This document shows, piece after piece, positions 8,995 to 16,961 of a stretch of DNA of 64,000 nucleotides; the first letter of the stretch is position 1; each line of letters opens with the position of its first letter. Both the position numbers and the translations under genes were made by a program. A model generated the notes under the pieces. It searched no databases. It was not told the origin of the DNA and saw nothing but the letters and a program-made list of their open reading frames with translations. This DNA comes from Mycolicibacterium crocinum (GTDB lineage: Bacteria; Actinomycetota; Actinomycetes; Mycobacteriales; Mycobacteriaceae), in the NCBI RefSeq assembly GCF_022370635.2, contig NZ_CP092362.2, forward strand, positions 124,001 to 188,000, read 5' to 3'.

Positions 8995-10020
8995 ATGGAA
9001 GCGATCGTTCTCAACGGCACCAACGACGTCGGTCTGACGTCGGTGCCAGACCCGGCGCCGCAGGACGGTGAGGTCATCATCGAAGTGGCGGCGACAGGGC
9101 TGTGTGGAACTGACCTCCACGAGTATGTCGCGGGGCCCACCTTCTCGCAGCCGCCGGTGGTGCTCGGTCACGAGGTCTCGGGCCGGATCGTGGAGGTCGG
9201 AGCGGGCGTCGACCAATCCCGCATCGGGCAGGGCGCCGCGGTGATCCCGATGGATTTCTGCGGGAGCTGCCACTACTGCCACCGGTCGCTCTACCACTTG
9301 TGCCAGCGCCCAGGATGGATCGGCTTCACCCGAAACGGAGGCCTCGCGAACTACGTCGCAGTGCCCTCTCGGCTCGCAGTCCGAGTGCCGGACGTGGTGG
9401 ACCTCGAGGAGGCGGCGCTGACCGAGCCGACGGCGGTGGCGTTCCACGCGGTGCGGCGAGCGGAACTGCTCCTCGGCGAAACGGTGATGGTCCTCGGTGC
9501 CGGGGCACTCGGGCTCACCGTGATCCAGTGCGCACGCGCGGCCGGAGCTGCGCGAATCTTCGTCACGGAACCAAGCGGCGTGCGGGCCAGCCTGGCGCGC
9601 GACCTCGGCGCCACGTTGGTGCTCGATCCGCATGACCCCGGGACCACCGCGTGCATCCTGGAGGAGACCCGCGGTGTAGGGGTGGACGTGGTCTTCCATG
9701 TGGCGGGCAGCGCGGAGGCGTTCACACAGGGCCTGGACTGCCTCCGCAAACAGGGCCGTTTCATGGAGATGTCGTCGTGGGCCGGCGCGGCCTCGCTCGA
9801 TGTCAACCGCCATCTGCTCAAGGAGATTCAGCTCCGGATGGTTTTCGGTTACGACATGTTCGACGATTTCCCGGCCGTTCTCGCCCTGATCGCCGACGGA
9901 AAACTCGCGCTCGCGCCGCAAATCACCGCTCGAGTCCCGCTGGACCGCGCCGTCAAGGAGGGATTGGGCGGGCTATTGGAGGGCCGGGAGGGTCTGGTCA
10001 AGGTGCTGGTGAAGCCGTGA
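8995..10020 (+). CDS. Zinc-dependent alcohol dehydrogenase (MDR family)
   Basis: A 341-residue medium-chain dehydrogenase of the threonine/butanediol/sorbitol dehydrogenase type. The catalytic zinc region CGTDLHEY and GHEVSG, the structural zinc cysteines in CGSCHYCHRSLYHLC, and the nucleotide-binding loop GAGALGL are all intact. It would oxidise an alcohol made in the oxygenase pathway, or reduce the matching ketone. Its stop overlaps a GTG in the frame of the next gene by the GTGA pattern, so the two are likely co-translated. Confidence 0.92.
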   Translation: MEAIVLNGTNDVGLTSVPDPAPQDGEVIIEVAATGLCGTDLHEYVAGPTFSQPPVVLGHEVSGRIVEVGAGVDQSRIGQGAAVIPMDFCGSCHYCHRSLYHLCQRPGWIGFTRNGGLANYVAVPSRLAVRVPDVVDLEEAALTEPTAVAFHAVRRAELLLGETVMVLGAGALGLTVIQCARAAGAARIFVTEPSGVRASLARDLGATLVLDPHDPGTTACILEETRGVGVDVVFHVAGSAEAFTQGLDCLRKQGRFMEMSSWAGAASLDVNRHLLKEIQLRMVFGYDMFDDFPAVLALIADGKLALAPQITARVPLDRAVKEGLGGLLEGREGLVKVLVKP

Positions 10021-10034
10021 GTGAGGGAGGCTTG

Positions 10035-11120
10035 ATGGTCGTCGCCGCGACAAGCCGCGGTGTATTCACCGTGTCCGGCGACGGCAAGGCCCGGGCCTGG
10101 CCCGAGTTGCCGGGGCAGGTCATGGCCATGGCTGTCCAGGACGAGCGCGTCGCCGTCGCCGTCCACAAGCACGGCGTGTTTCTCGCCACCGTGGGCGCAG
10201 ACCACTGGACTGACCTCGGCGATGGCCTCGCCCACCGCGACGTGCGCGCGCTGGCGTTCGATCCGCACACGCCCAACGCGCTCTACGCCGGAACAGAACC
10301 AGCGCACTTGCTGCGGTGGCAAGACGGGATCTGGGCCGAGTGTGGAAACGTCCTCGGCGTACCCGAAGCGAAAAGGTGGAGCTTCCCCATCCGCCCGGGA
10401 ATCGCGCACGTCCGTACCATCGCCGTGCACCCACTAGAAGCTGACGTCGTCTACGTCGGCATTGAAGTTGGATCCCTCCTGATCACCCGGGACCGGGGAC
10501 AGACGTGGGAGGAGATCGATGGCCTCGGTCACGACATCCACCGCGTGGTCCTGCACCCGGAAGCTCCCGACCGGCTCATCGTCACCACCGGCCAAGACAC
10601 CAAGCCTTACCGCGGCGGCAAGGGCATTTACCGCAGCACCGACCGCGGATCGAGCTGGGTGCAGTCCAACAACGGACTTGGCGAGCGCAACTACACCGAA
10701 GACGCGATCGTGGTGCATCCCGCCGACCCCGACGTGGTGTTCCTCGCCGCGGCCGACGGCATCCCACCGAAGTGGGCTGCAGTGCGCCGGCTGGTGATGG
10801 GCGCGATCAACGGCAACGTCTATTTCTTGTCGCCGTCCAAACTGCGCCGACGCCGCGGCGCCGACGTGGGATTCTTCCGCAGCAACGACGGTGGCGCCTC
10901 CTGGGTACGGCTGAATAGCGAGGACGACCGCGGCCTGTTCGACATGGTCTGGGCGCTGGAAGGCGAGCTCACTGAAGGCGGCGAGCTGCTGCTGTACCAC
11001 GGCACCACGGCGGGTGGGCTTTACGTGTCGGAAGACGAGGGCCACACCTGGAAGTGCCTGGCCGACGGCCTGGGCGCGATCACCCACATCGCGACGCCGA
11101 AGAAGGGAACAGCGCAGTGA
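10035..11120 (+). CDS. Asp-box beta-propeller protein (sialidase/BNR-like), function unknown
   Basis: A 361-residue protein with repeated beta-propeller blades. Four Asp-box motifs are visible: TRDRGQTW, STDRGSSW, SNDGGASW and SEDEGHTW; several blades carry HP-x-DVVYVG-like strands. No signal peptide or membrane segment is seen, so it is predicted to be cytoplasmic. ATG 10035 is chosen because GAGGGAGG lies just upstream; an in-frame GTG at 10017 overlaps the preceding stop. It sits tightly between the alcohol dehydrogenase and a Rieske alpha subunit (stop overlaps the next start), so it belongs to the catabolic operon. It lacks an obvious sialidase active-site signature; a scaffold, assembly or lactonase-like role is possible but unproven. 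Confidence 0.8.
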   Translation: MVVAATSRGVFTVSGDGKARAWPELPGQVMAMAVQDERVAVAVHKHGVFLATVGADHWTDLGDGLAHRDVRALAFDPHTPNALYAGTEPAHLLRWQDGIWAECGNVLGVPEAKRWSFPIRPGIAHVRTIAVHPLEADVVYVGIEVGSLLITRDRGQTWEEIDGLGHDIHRVVLHPEAPDRLIVTTGQDTKPYRGGKGIYRSTDRGSSWVQSNNGLGERNYTEDAIVVHPADPDVVFLAAADGIPPKWAAVRRLVMGAINGNVYFLSPSKLRRRRGADVGFFRSNDGGASWVRLNSEDDRGLFDMVWALEGELTEGGELLLYHGTTAGGLYVSEDEGHTWKCLADGLGAITHIATPKKGTAQ

Positions 11121-12298
11121 AGCTTGGACCGACGATGGAGTTCGACCACATACAGCCGGCGATCCGGAAACGGTTCACCTCTGCCGCGGACATCCCCAAA
11201 GAGGTGTTCAGCGACCCCGACGTCTACCGGGAAGAGCTCACCCGCATCTTCTATGGCCCCTACTGGCATCCGATCGCGCACCGGGCCGAGCTGGCCGAGC
11301 GCAACGCCTTCCGGACGAGATGGCTGGCCGACGTGCCGCTGCTGATGGTGCGGGACGGCGATGACCGCATCCGCGTGTTCGTCAACTCCTGCGCCCATCG
11401 GGGAACGCTACTGGAACAGCGCCGGTGCGGGGTGGCGGAGCGATTCGAGTGTCCGTATCACCGGTGGATCTTCAACAATGACGGCCGTTTCGCCGGCGCG
11501 CCCCGCCGCATGCAGTTTCGCCCGGACTTTCGCGAGGAGGACTACGGCCTCCGGGAGCTGCACGTAGTCGAGGCGTGGGGTTTGATCTTCGTCAGCATGG
11601 CTGCGCAGCCGCCGCCGTTCGACGATTATCTCGGCGATAGCGCGGATCCGTTGCGCGACTGCATGGTCGATGACGGGGACTTGACGTTGCTGGGCTACCA
11701 GACGGTGGTGTTTCAGAGTAATTGGAAAACCTACATCGACAACGATCCCTATCACGCGCCGCTGCTGCACAGCGCGTTCAAACTGCTCAACTGGCAGGGC
11801 GGCAGCGGAAACGTGCTGGTCAGCGAGCCCTATGGGCACATGTCGGTTCTGTACGATGCGCAACCCTACGTGGACAACGGTTTCCTGGCTGACCCGAGTG
11901 TGGTCACGCGGATGGGGGATGACAGCCGAGCCCGCGTGATTGCGTTACGGCCGGTCACTGGGATCGTGCGTCACGTCGACACAATCAACATCCGGTACGC
12001 CCGCCCGCTGGGGGTTGATCGTACCGAGGTGCGATACACGTTCTTCGGCCATGCCAGTGACTCCGAGGACTTCGCACGCCACCGAGTCCGCCAGTCGTCA
12101 AATCTGCTGGGGCCGAGCGGCTTCATCAGTATCGAGGACGCCGCCGTCTACAACCGCGTGCAGGCGACCGCGCGTGACGGCGGCTATCAGCGCTTTGTCG
12201 CCGGGGTCGGCCGACCATTGTCGGAGTCGTCGCAGAACGACGAGGTCGCCAATACCGGCTGGTGGGCGCACTACCAGGAGGTGATGGAGTTTTGCTGA
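11117..12298 (+). CDS. Second Rieske oxygenase, alpha subunit
   Basis: A 393-residue alpha subunit clearly different from the one at 6.7 kb. Rieske ligands are Cys92-x-His94 (SCAHRG) and Cys112-x2-His115, but the second motif is CPYHRW rather than the near-universal CPYHGW. The iron site is in NWKTYIDNDPYHAPLLH, with His213 and His218 and Asp208/Asp210 nearby. GTG 11117 overlaps the stop of the propeller gene by GTGA; ATG 11135 is an alternative start. Its beta subunit follows with a short overlap. It probably performs a second oxygenation in the same pathway, or acts on a related substrate. Confidence 0.93.
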   Translation: MKLGPTMEFDHIQPAIRKRFTSAADIPKEVFSDPDVYREELTRIFYGPYWHPIAHRAELAERNAFRTRWLADVPLLMVRDGDDRIRVFVNSCAHRGTLLEQRRCGVAERFECPYHRWIFNNDGRFAGAPRRMQFRPDFREEDYGLRELHVVEAWGLIFVSMAAQPPPFDDYLGDSADPLRDCMVDDGDLTLLGYQTVVFQSNWKTYIDNDPYHAPLLHSAFKLLNWQGGSGNVLVSEPYGHMSVLYDAQPYVDNGFLADPSVVTRMGDDSRARVIALRPVTGIVRHVDTINIRYARPLGVDRTEVRYTFFGHASDSEDFARHRVRQSSNLLGPSGFISIEDAAVYNRVQATARDGGYQRFVAGVGRPLSESSQNDEVANTGWWAHYQEVMEFC

Positions 12299-12789
12299 CA
12301 TCGAGCGTCGAAGATCGGCGGGCACGTGCCGCGTACCTGGTGGACGAACTGCTGGGAGCCTACGCCCGCGCAGTCGACGATCAAGACTTCACCGCGTGGC
12401 TTGCCCTGTTCGCGACGGAATGTGCCTACGAGGTGCGCGCGATGGAGAACGTCCGTGAGGGGCTGCCGCTGGCGTACATGATGGACGATTGCCGAGAACG
12501 GCTGGCCGACCGCGTGAAGATGATCCAGGAGGTCTGGGCGGGCACGGTCGAACCCTACGACACCCGCCACTTTCAGCAGCGTACGGCGATGCGTGAGCTC
12601 GGCGAAGACCGCTGGGAGGTACGGTCCAACGTCCTCGTCACCTACACCGGCGCCTCCGGCGAGCCGGGGATTCTGGTCAGCGGCTACAGCGAAGACGTCG
12701 TCGTCCTTGACGATGAAACCGCGCTGTTTCAGCAGAAATTCGTGGTGGTGGACAACACTCCGCCGCGCTATCTGGTGTACCCCGTTTGA
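12292..12789 (+). CDS. Second oxygenase, beta subunit (SnoaL-like)
   Basis: About 165 residues, NTF2/SnoaL-like fold of dioxygenase beta subunits: an N-terminal helix RRARAAYLVDELLGAYARAVDDQDFTAW-type segment, YDTRHFQQRTAM, and a C-terminal FQQKFVVVDNTPPRYLVYPV. TTG 12292 is chosen as the start because AGGAGG lies at the right distance before it; this makes the gene overlap the alpha-subunit stop by seven bases, as expected for co-translated subunits. No ATG or GTG start in frame has comparable support. Confidence 0.86.
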   Translation: MLTSSVEDRRARAAYLVDELLGAYARAVDDQDFTAWLALFATECAYEVRAMENVREGLPLAYMMDDCRERLADRVKMIQEVWAGTVEPYDTRHFQQRTAMRELGEDRWEVRSNVLVTYTGASGEPGILVSGYSEDVVVLDDETALFQQKFVVVDNTPPRYLVYPV

Positions 12790-12817
12790 CTCGTCGACCG
12801 AAGGAGTGGATTAGATA

Positions 12818-13216
12818 ATGACTGCCGTTGCGTTGATGTCGCCCGAGTGGGCACGCGCGTACCGCGACCTGTGGAACGACTCGGCCGAGATCCGGCAGGG
12901 TGCCAAAGAATTGAGCATGCTGATCGAATGGCGAGTACAGGACGCCAACGACCAGGTCTCACAGTTGGAGATCACCGATGGTGAGGCCGTCTACGGCGGG
13001 GTGCAGATCGAAGGGCGAAAGCCTGACTTCGTTCTGACTGCAACCGCGAGCGTCTGGCACCGGGTCGCGGACGGCGAGCTCGGCGTAGCGAACGCCATCG
13101 CGACGCGCAAGATCAAATTCGTGGGCCCGGTCAAGCTGGCGATGGCGAACATGGCGGTGCTCGGCGCCGGACTCCGCCTCCTAGGTCAGGTCGACGGACT
13201 CGTCTGGGGAGACTGA
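12818..13216 (+). CDS. SCP2 sterol-carrier-domain protein
   Basis: A 132-residue protein made almost entirely of one SCP2-like domain, which binds hydrophobic ligands such as sterols or acyl-CoA. Typical features are the central VYGGVQIEGRKPDFVLTATA strand pair, a basic IATRKIKFVGPVKLAMANM segment and a hydrophobic C-terminal helix. It has no signal peptide and is cytoplasmic. GAAGGAG precedes the ATG. Position inside the oxygenase operon suggests that it delivers or holds a poorly soluble substrate for the oxygenases; this fits the neighbouring mce importer but is inference. Confidence 0.8.
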   Translation: MTAVALMSPEWARAYRDLWNDSAEIRQGAKELSMLIEWRVQDANDQVSQLEITDGEAVYGGVQIEGRKPDFVLTATASVWHRVADGELGVANAIATRKIKFVGPVKLAMANMAVLGAGLRLLGQVDGLVWGD

Positions 13217-13218
13217 AC

Positions 13219-13737
13219 ATGGCAGCTTCTCCACGGTGGCAGTGCGACCGGGCGGCGGGCGCGTCCGGGGCCATTCAGTTTCACGGGGTGATTACGGATG
13301 AAGATGGTCGACCAGTTCCTAACGTCCTGATCGAGACCTGGCACGCCACGGGGGACGACGACAACGCGGCGACGAAGATCGGACGGCCGCGGTGCGACGG
13401 CCGGAACTACACCCGCCCAAAGAGCGTCATCACCGACCAACAGGGTCGTTACAGCATGAGAATGGTGCCGCCTCGAGCACCCGAGCACGGATCAGCACCG
13501 TTCATAGCGGTCTCAGTAGAAGCCCGGGGGCTTCTCGATCGGCTGATAACCCGCGCCTACCTTCCAGGGTGCCATCTCGCCAAGGACCCCCTGCTCCGCC
13601 GCCTGCCCGCCGAGCGGCGGCAAGCCCTGATTGCCACCCGCGACGACATCGGACTTCGTTTCGACATCACACTGCGGCCAGCACACGGCGTGAGGGTTGA
13701 AACCTTTGTTGAGCCGCAACAGGAAGCTGCGAGGTGA
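13219..13737 (+). CDS. Intradiol ring-cleavage dioxygenase, alpha-subunit-like (orphan)
   Basis: A 172-residue protein with the immunoglobulin-like core of protocatechuate 3,4-dioxygenase: FHGVITDEDGRPVPNVLIETWHA, then DQQGRYSMRMVPP, then a C-terminal RFDITLRP. This resembles the non-catalytic alpha subunit (PcaG type). The iron ligands of the catalytic beta subunit (two Tyr, two His, including a YHxRxxH-like segment) are not seen, and no beta-subunit gene is adjacent. It follows the SCP2 gene by two bases, so it is co-transcribed. It may need a distant partner or may have lost ring-cleavage activity. Confidence 0.78.
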   Translation: MAASPRWQCDRAAGASGAIQFHGVITDEDGRPVPNVLIETWHATGDDDNAATKIGRPRCDGRNYTRPKSVITDQQGRYSMRMVPPRAPEHGSAPFIAVSVEARGLLDRLITRAYLPGCHLAKDPLLRRLPAERRQALIATRDDIGLRFDITLRPAHGVRVETFVEPQQEAAR

Positions 13738-13892
13738 CCGTGTTGCCGGCTTCAGGCGATCGGGGGCGGTCCGGCCTCACCATGCCTGCTGTCATCGACG
13801 CATTTCGGCCGTGCTGTTGGGGCAGGCCTAGCCGCGGTGAGGGAGACTCCGGTCCCAGACGCGCACCTCAGCAACCTTATGGGGGCTTCTGA

Positions 13893-14702
13893 GTGAAGGG
13901 CTTTTCGCTCCGTAGCAAGGTTGAGAACCTCCCGACAGCGGCTGACGTCAAAGCTCTGAAACCACTCAGCATCATTGGCGGGCTCTACGCGATGACGCTG
14001 GACATGTTCGTCGCGATGTTCAAACCACCGTTCGCATGGCGCGAGTTTCTGCTCCAAACATGGTTCGTGGCGCGGGTTTCCCTGGTCCCTGCGCTGACGT
14101 TGTCGATTCCCCTGGTTGTCCTGACGTCATTCACCTTCAACACGTTGCTCGCCGAATTCGGTGCCGCCGACTTCTCGGGGACCGGCGCAGCATTGGGCGC
14201 GGTCAACCAGATCGGCCCCTTCGTGACCGTCCTTGTCGTCGCGGGTGCTGGCGCCTCGGCGATATGCGCCGATCTCGGGTCGCGCACCATCCGTGAGGAA
14301 GTCGATGCGATGCGGGTCCTCGGCCTTGACCCCATCCATTCCCTGGTTGTCCCCAGGGTGCTGGCGACGACCACGGTCGCGGTCCTGCTGTCATCTGTGG
14401 TGACCGTGACCGGCCTCCTAGGCGCTTTCTATTTTTCGGTCTACTTCCAGCACGTGACACCCGGGTCGTTCGTCGCGAGCATGACGCTGATCACCGGCCT
14501 CAGCGATGTCCTGGTCTCTCTCGTCAAGGCCACGTTATTCGGTTTCGTGGCAGGTCTGATTGCCTGCTACCAGGGCTTGCGTGTGCAAAAAGGCGCGGCC
14601 GGCGTCGGTAATGCGGTCAACGAGACGGTTGTGATCGCGTTCTTGTTGCTGTTCGTCGTCAACGCCATTGTCACGGCGGTCGGGTTCCAGGTTACGAAGT
14701 GA
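13893..14702 (+). CDS. yrbEA: Mce-system permease YrbE, first subunit
   Basis: Integral membrane permease of the Mce ABC-type importer, MlaE family, 269 residues with about five or six membrane segments. The conserved cytoplasmic motif REEVDAMRVLGLDP, which docks the ATPase, is present near residue 135. With the next gene it forms the permease pair; the ATPase (MceG/Mkl) is not in this window and is usually encoded elsewhere. A 155-base gap separates it from the oxygenase operon, in which no strong promoter was spotted, so read-through from upstream is possible. It overlaps the next gene by four bases. Symbol is generic because the operon number cannot be assigned. Confidence 0.95.
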   Translation: MKGFSLRSKVENLPTAADVKALKPLSIIGGLYAMTLDMFVAMFKPPFAWREFLLQTWFVARVSLVPALTLSIPLVVLTSFTFNTLLAEFGAADFSGTGAALGAVNQIGPFVTVLVVAGAGASAICADLGSRTIREEVDAMRVLGLDPIHSLVVPRVLATTTVAVLLSSVVTVTGLLGAFYFSVYFQHVTPGSFVASMTLITGLSDVLVSLVKATLFGFVAGLIACYQGLRVQKGAAGVGNAVNETVVIAFLLLFVVNAIVTAVGFQVTK

Positions 14703-15556
14703 GCGCGAGCGTCGTGTTACGACAGAGACGTCCTCGTACCGCTCGCGCGCTGAGCGGGGCGAGGGCCAGGTGGAAGGACCTCGGCGATCAGGCCCGTTTC
14801 TACGCTCAGTCGATCGGCTCAATCGGGCAGGCGGTGAGCATCTACCGGGCTGAATTGCTGCGCCAGATCGCCGCGATCGGTCTCGGCGCGGGCTCCCTGG
14901 CGGTGGTGGGTGGCACCGTGGCGGTGGTTGCCTTCCTCAACTTGTCGACGAGCGGCGCCTTGGCAAGTCAGGCCTACAACCAGATGTCTCAGGTCGGTGT
15001 GGAAGCGTTGGCGGGTTTTACCTCTGCCTTCGTCAACGTTCGGTTGGTCACTCCGGCCAGCTCGGCTTTCGCGTTCGCTGCGACGATTGGTGCCGGTACC
15101 ACCGCGCAGCTGGGCGCGATGAAGATCAACGAGGAGGTCGACGCGCTCGCGGTGATGGGCATCCGTCCGATCGCCTACCTAACGTCAACCCGTGTGGTCG
15201 CCGGCATGATCGTGGTAGTTCCGCTGTATTGCGTGGCTTTGTTGATGTCGTTCTTCTCGGTGCGTGTCATCACCACCGTGTTTTACGGGCAGGGCTCCGG
15301 AGTATTCGACCACTACTTCGACACCTTTCTCGATCCGCAGGCCGTGCTCTTCTCGTTCGGCGTCACGGTCGCCGAAGTTCTGGTGATCATGCTGATCCAC
15401 ACGTATTACGGCCTCAACGCCACCGGCGGACCCGCGGGCGTCGGCGAGGCGGTCGGACGTGCCACCCGGACATCGCTGATCGCGTCGCAAATGGTGATTC
15501 TCCTGGTCACCCTGGCCCTCTACGGCCAGACCGGCAACTTCAACTTCGCGGGGTGA
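14699..15556 (+). CDS. yrbEB: Mce-system permease YrbE, second subunit
   Basis: Second MlaE-family permease, 285 residues, with the docking motif NEEVDALAVMGIRP and similar membrane topology; the basic N-terminal tail is longer than in the first subunit, as is usual for YrbEB. GTGA overlap with yrbEA and four bases to mceA show a single operon. Acts in the inner membrane, moving lipid-like substrates handed over by the Mce proteins. Confidence 0.95.
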   Translation: MSASVVLRQRRPRTARALSGARARWKDLGDQARFYAQSIGSIGQAVSIYRAELLRQIAAIGLGAGSLAVVGGTVAVVAFLNLSTSGALASQAYNQMSQVGVEALAGFTSAFVNVRLVTPASSAFAFAATIGAGTTAQLGAMKINEEVDALAVMGIRPIAYLTSTRVVAGMIVVVPLYCVALLMSFFSVRVITTVFYGQGSGVFDHYFDTFLDPQAVLFSFGVTVAEVLVIMLIHTYYGLNATGGPAGVGEAVGRATRTSLIASQMVILLVTLALYGQTGNFNFAG

Positions 15557-15560
15557 CGCG

Positions 15561-16904
15561 GTGACACAGGGAACAGGCGCTCGTCGGATCTCCTCCGAGT
15601 GGTGGGCGGTGTTCCTGGTCGTGGGCATCGTCGTGGCGGTGGTGCTGAGTCTGGGCATGTTCAGCGGCACATTCACCCCGACGGTGCCGGTGACATTGAC
15701 GGCGGACCGATCGGGCCTGGTGCTGGAGCCCAACTCGCGGGTCAAGATGCGCGGTGTGCAGGTCGGGCACGTCAGCTCGATTAGTGGCGGAGATTTCACG
15801 CGCATCCAGCTGGACATCGACCCGGCGCAGATCCAGTACATCCCAGCCAACGTTGAGGCGCGCATCCAGTCCATCTCCCTGTTCGGTGCGAAGTTCGTCG
15901 ATCTTGTCTACCCGCCTGATCCCAGCCCGCAGCGGCTGTCCGCGGGAGCAGTGCTGCGATCGCAGAACGTCGCCACCGAGGTCAACACCGTGTTTCAGAA
16001 CGTGGTGGAGCTGATCAAACAGATCGACCCGTTCAAGCTCAACGCCGTGCTCAGTGCGCTCGCCGAAGGGGTGAGGGGGCAAGGTGACAGGATCGGTGAG
16101 GCGATCACCGCGAGCAATGAGGTTCTGCTGGAGTTGAATCCACGAACCGACACGATGCGCGAGGACTTCCGCGCGATCAAAGGTGTCAGCGACACCTACA
16201 GCGCCGCGGCAAAGAACATCATCGACACCCTGGCCGCCGGGACCACGACGAGCGTGACGGTCACCACGCATGCCCAGCAACTCGACGCGCTGCTCCTCAA
16301 CGTCGTGGGGCTGTCGCGCAGCGGAGTGGGCCTGCTGAGCCCCAGCAAAGACAATCTGGTGAAAGCGGTCAACCTGCTGGAACCCACGGCGAACTTGCTG
16401 ATGAAGTACAACCCCGAGATCACCTGCTTGTTCGTCGGCGCCAAGACGACCCTCGACAACGGTTATGCCGACATGCTCGGCGGAAACGGCAAATCGCTCA
16501 TCATGGACGCTGAGCTGTTGCCGGGATACGACCCGTACCGATATCCGGACAACCTGCCGATCGACGCCGCCAAGGGCGGGGAAGGCGGCAAGCCCGGGTG
16601 CGGCTCGCTGCCGGACGTCGCCAAGAACTTCCCGGTGAGACAGCTGATCGCCAACACCGGCTTCGGCACCGGACTGGATTGGCGGCCCAATCCCGGCATC
16701 GGATTCCCCGGGTACGCCAACTACTTCCCGGATACTCGGGCGGTCCCTGAACCGCCGAGTATCCGCTACCCAGGCGGCCCGGCGCCCGGTCCCGTGCCCT
16801 ACCCCGGTGCGCCGCCCTACGGCGCACCTCAGTACGGCCGCGATGGAACGCCCCTCTATCCAGGGGTGCCGCCAGCGCCGTCACCAGGACCCACACCACC
16901 GTGA
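15561..16904 (+). CDS. mceA: Mce family protein MceA
   Basis: Substrate-binding/channel subunit, 447 residues. One N-terminal membrane anchor (about residues 14-33), then the MlaD/MCE domain (VTLTADRSGLVLEPNSRVKMRGVQVGHV), a long helical region and a Pro/Gly/Tyr-rich tail. This is the standard Mce layout, with subunits A-F forming a hexameric tunnel across the periplasm. Cysteines in ITCLFVGAKTTLDNGY and GKPGCGSLPD match the conserved cysteine segment of MceA proteins. GTG start four bases after yrbEB. Confidence 0.95.
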   Translation: MTQGTGARRISSEWWAVFLVVGIVVAVVLSLGMFSGTFTPTVPVTLTADRSGLVLEPNSRVKMRGVQVGHVSSISGGDFTRIQLDIDPAQIQYIPANVEARIQSISLFGAKFVDLVYPPDPSPQRLSAGAVLRSQNVATEVNTVFQNVVELIKQIDPFKLNAVLSALAEGVRGQGDRIGEAITASNEVLLELNPRTDTMREDFRAIKGVSDTYSAAAKNIIDTLAAGTTTSVTVTTHAQQLDALLLNVVGLSRSGVGLLSPSKDNLVKAVNLLEPTANLLMKYNPEITCLFVGAKTTLDNGYADMLGGNGKSLIMDAELLPGYDPYRYPDNLPIDAAKGGEGGKPGCGSLPDVAKNFPVRQLIANTGFGTGLDWRPNPGIGFPGYANYFPDTRAVPEPPSIRYPGGPAPGPVPYPGAPPYGAPQYGRDGTPLYPGVPPAPSPGPTPP

Positions 16905-16961
16905 CCGCCGAACACGCAAATCGTCGGCGCATGCCCGCAATCGTCGGAGGGGAGCACCGCC

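Noticed and set aside
7966-9921. Very long open frame of 651 codons on the minus strand
   Set aside because: It lies opposite three well-supported + strand genes, has no recognisable domain and an amino-acid make-up typical of the antisense of GC-rich genes.
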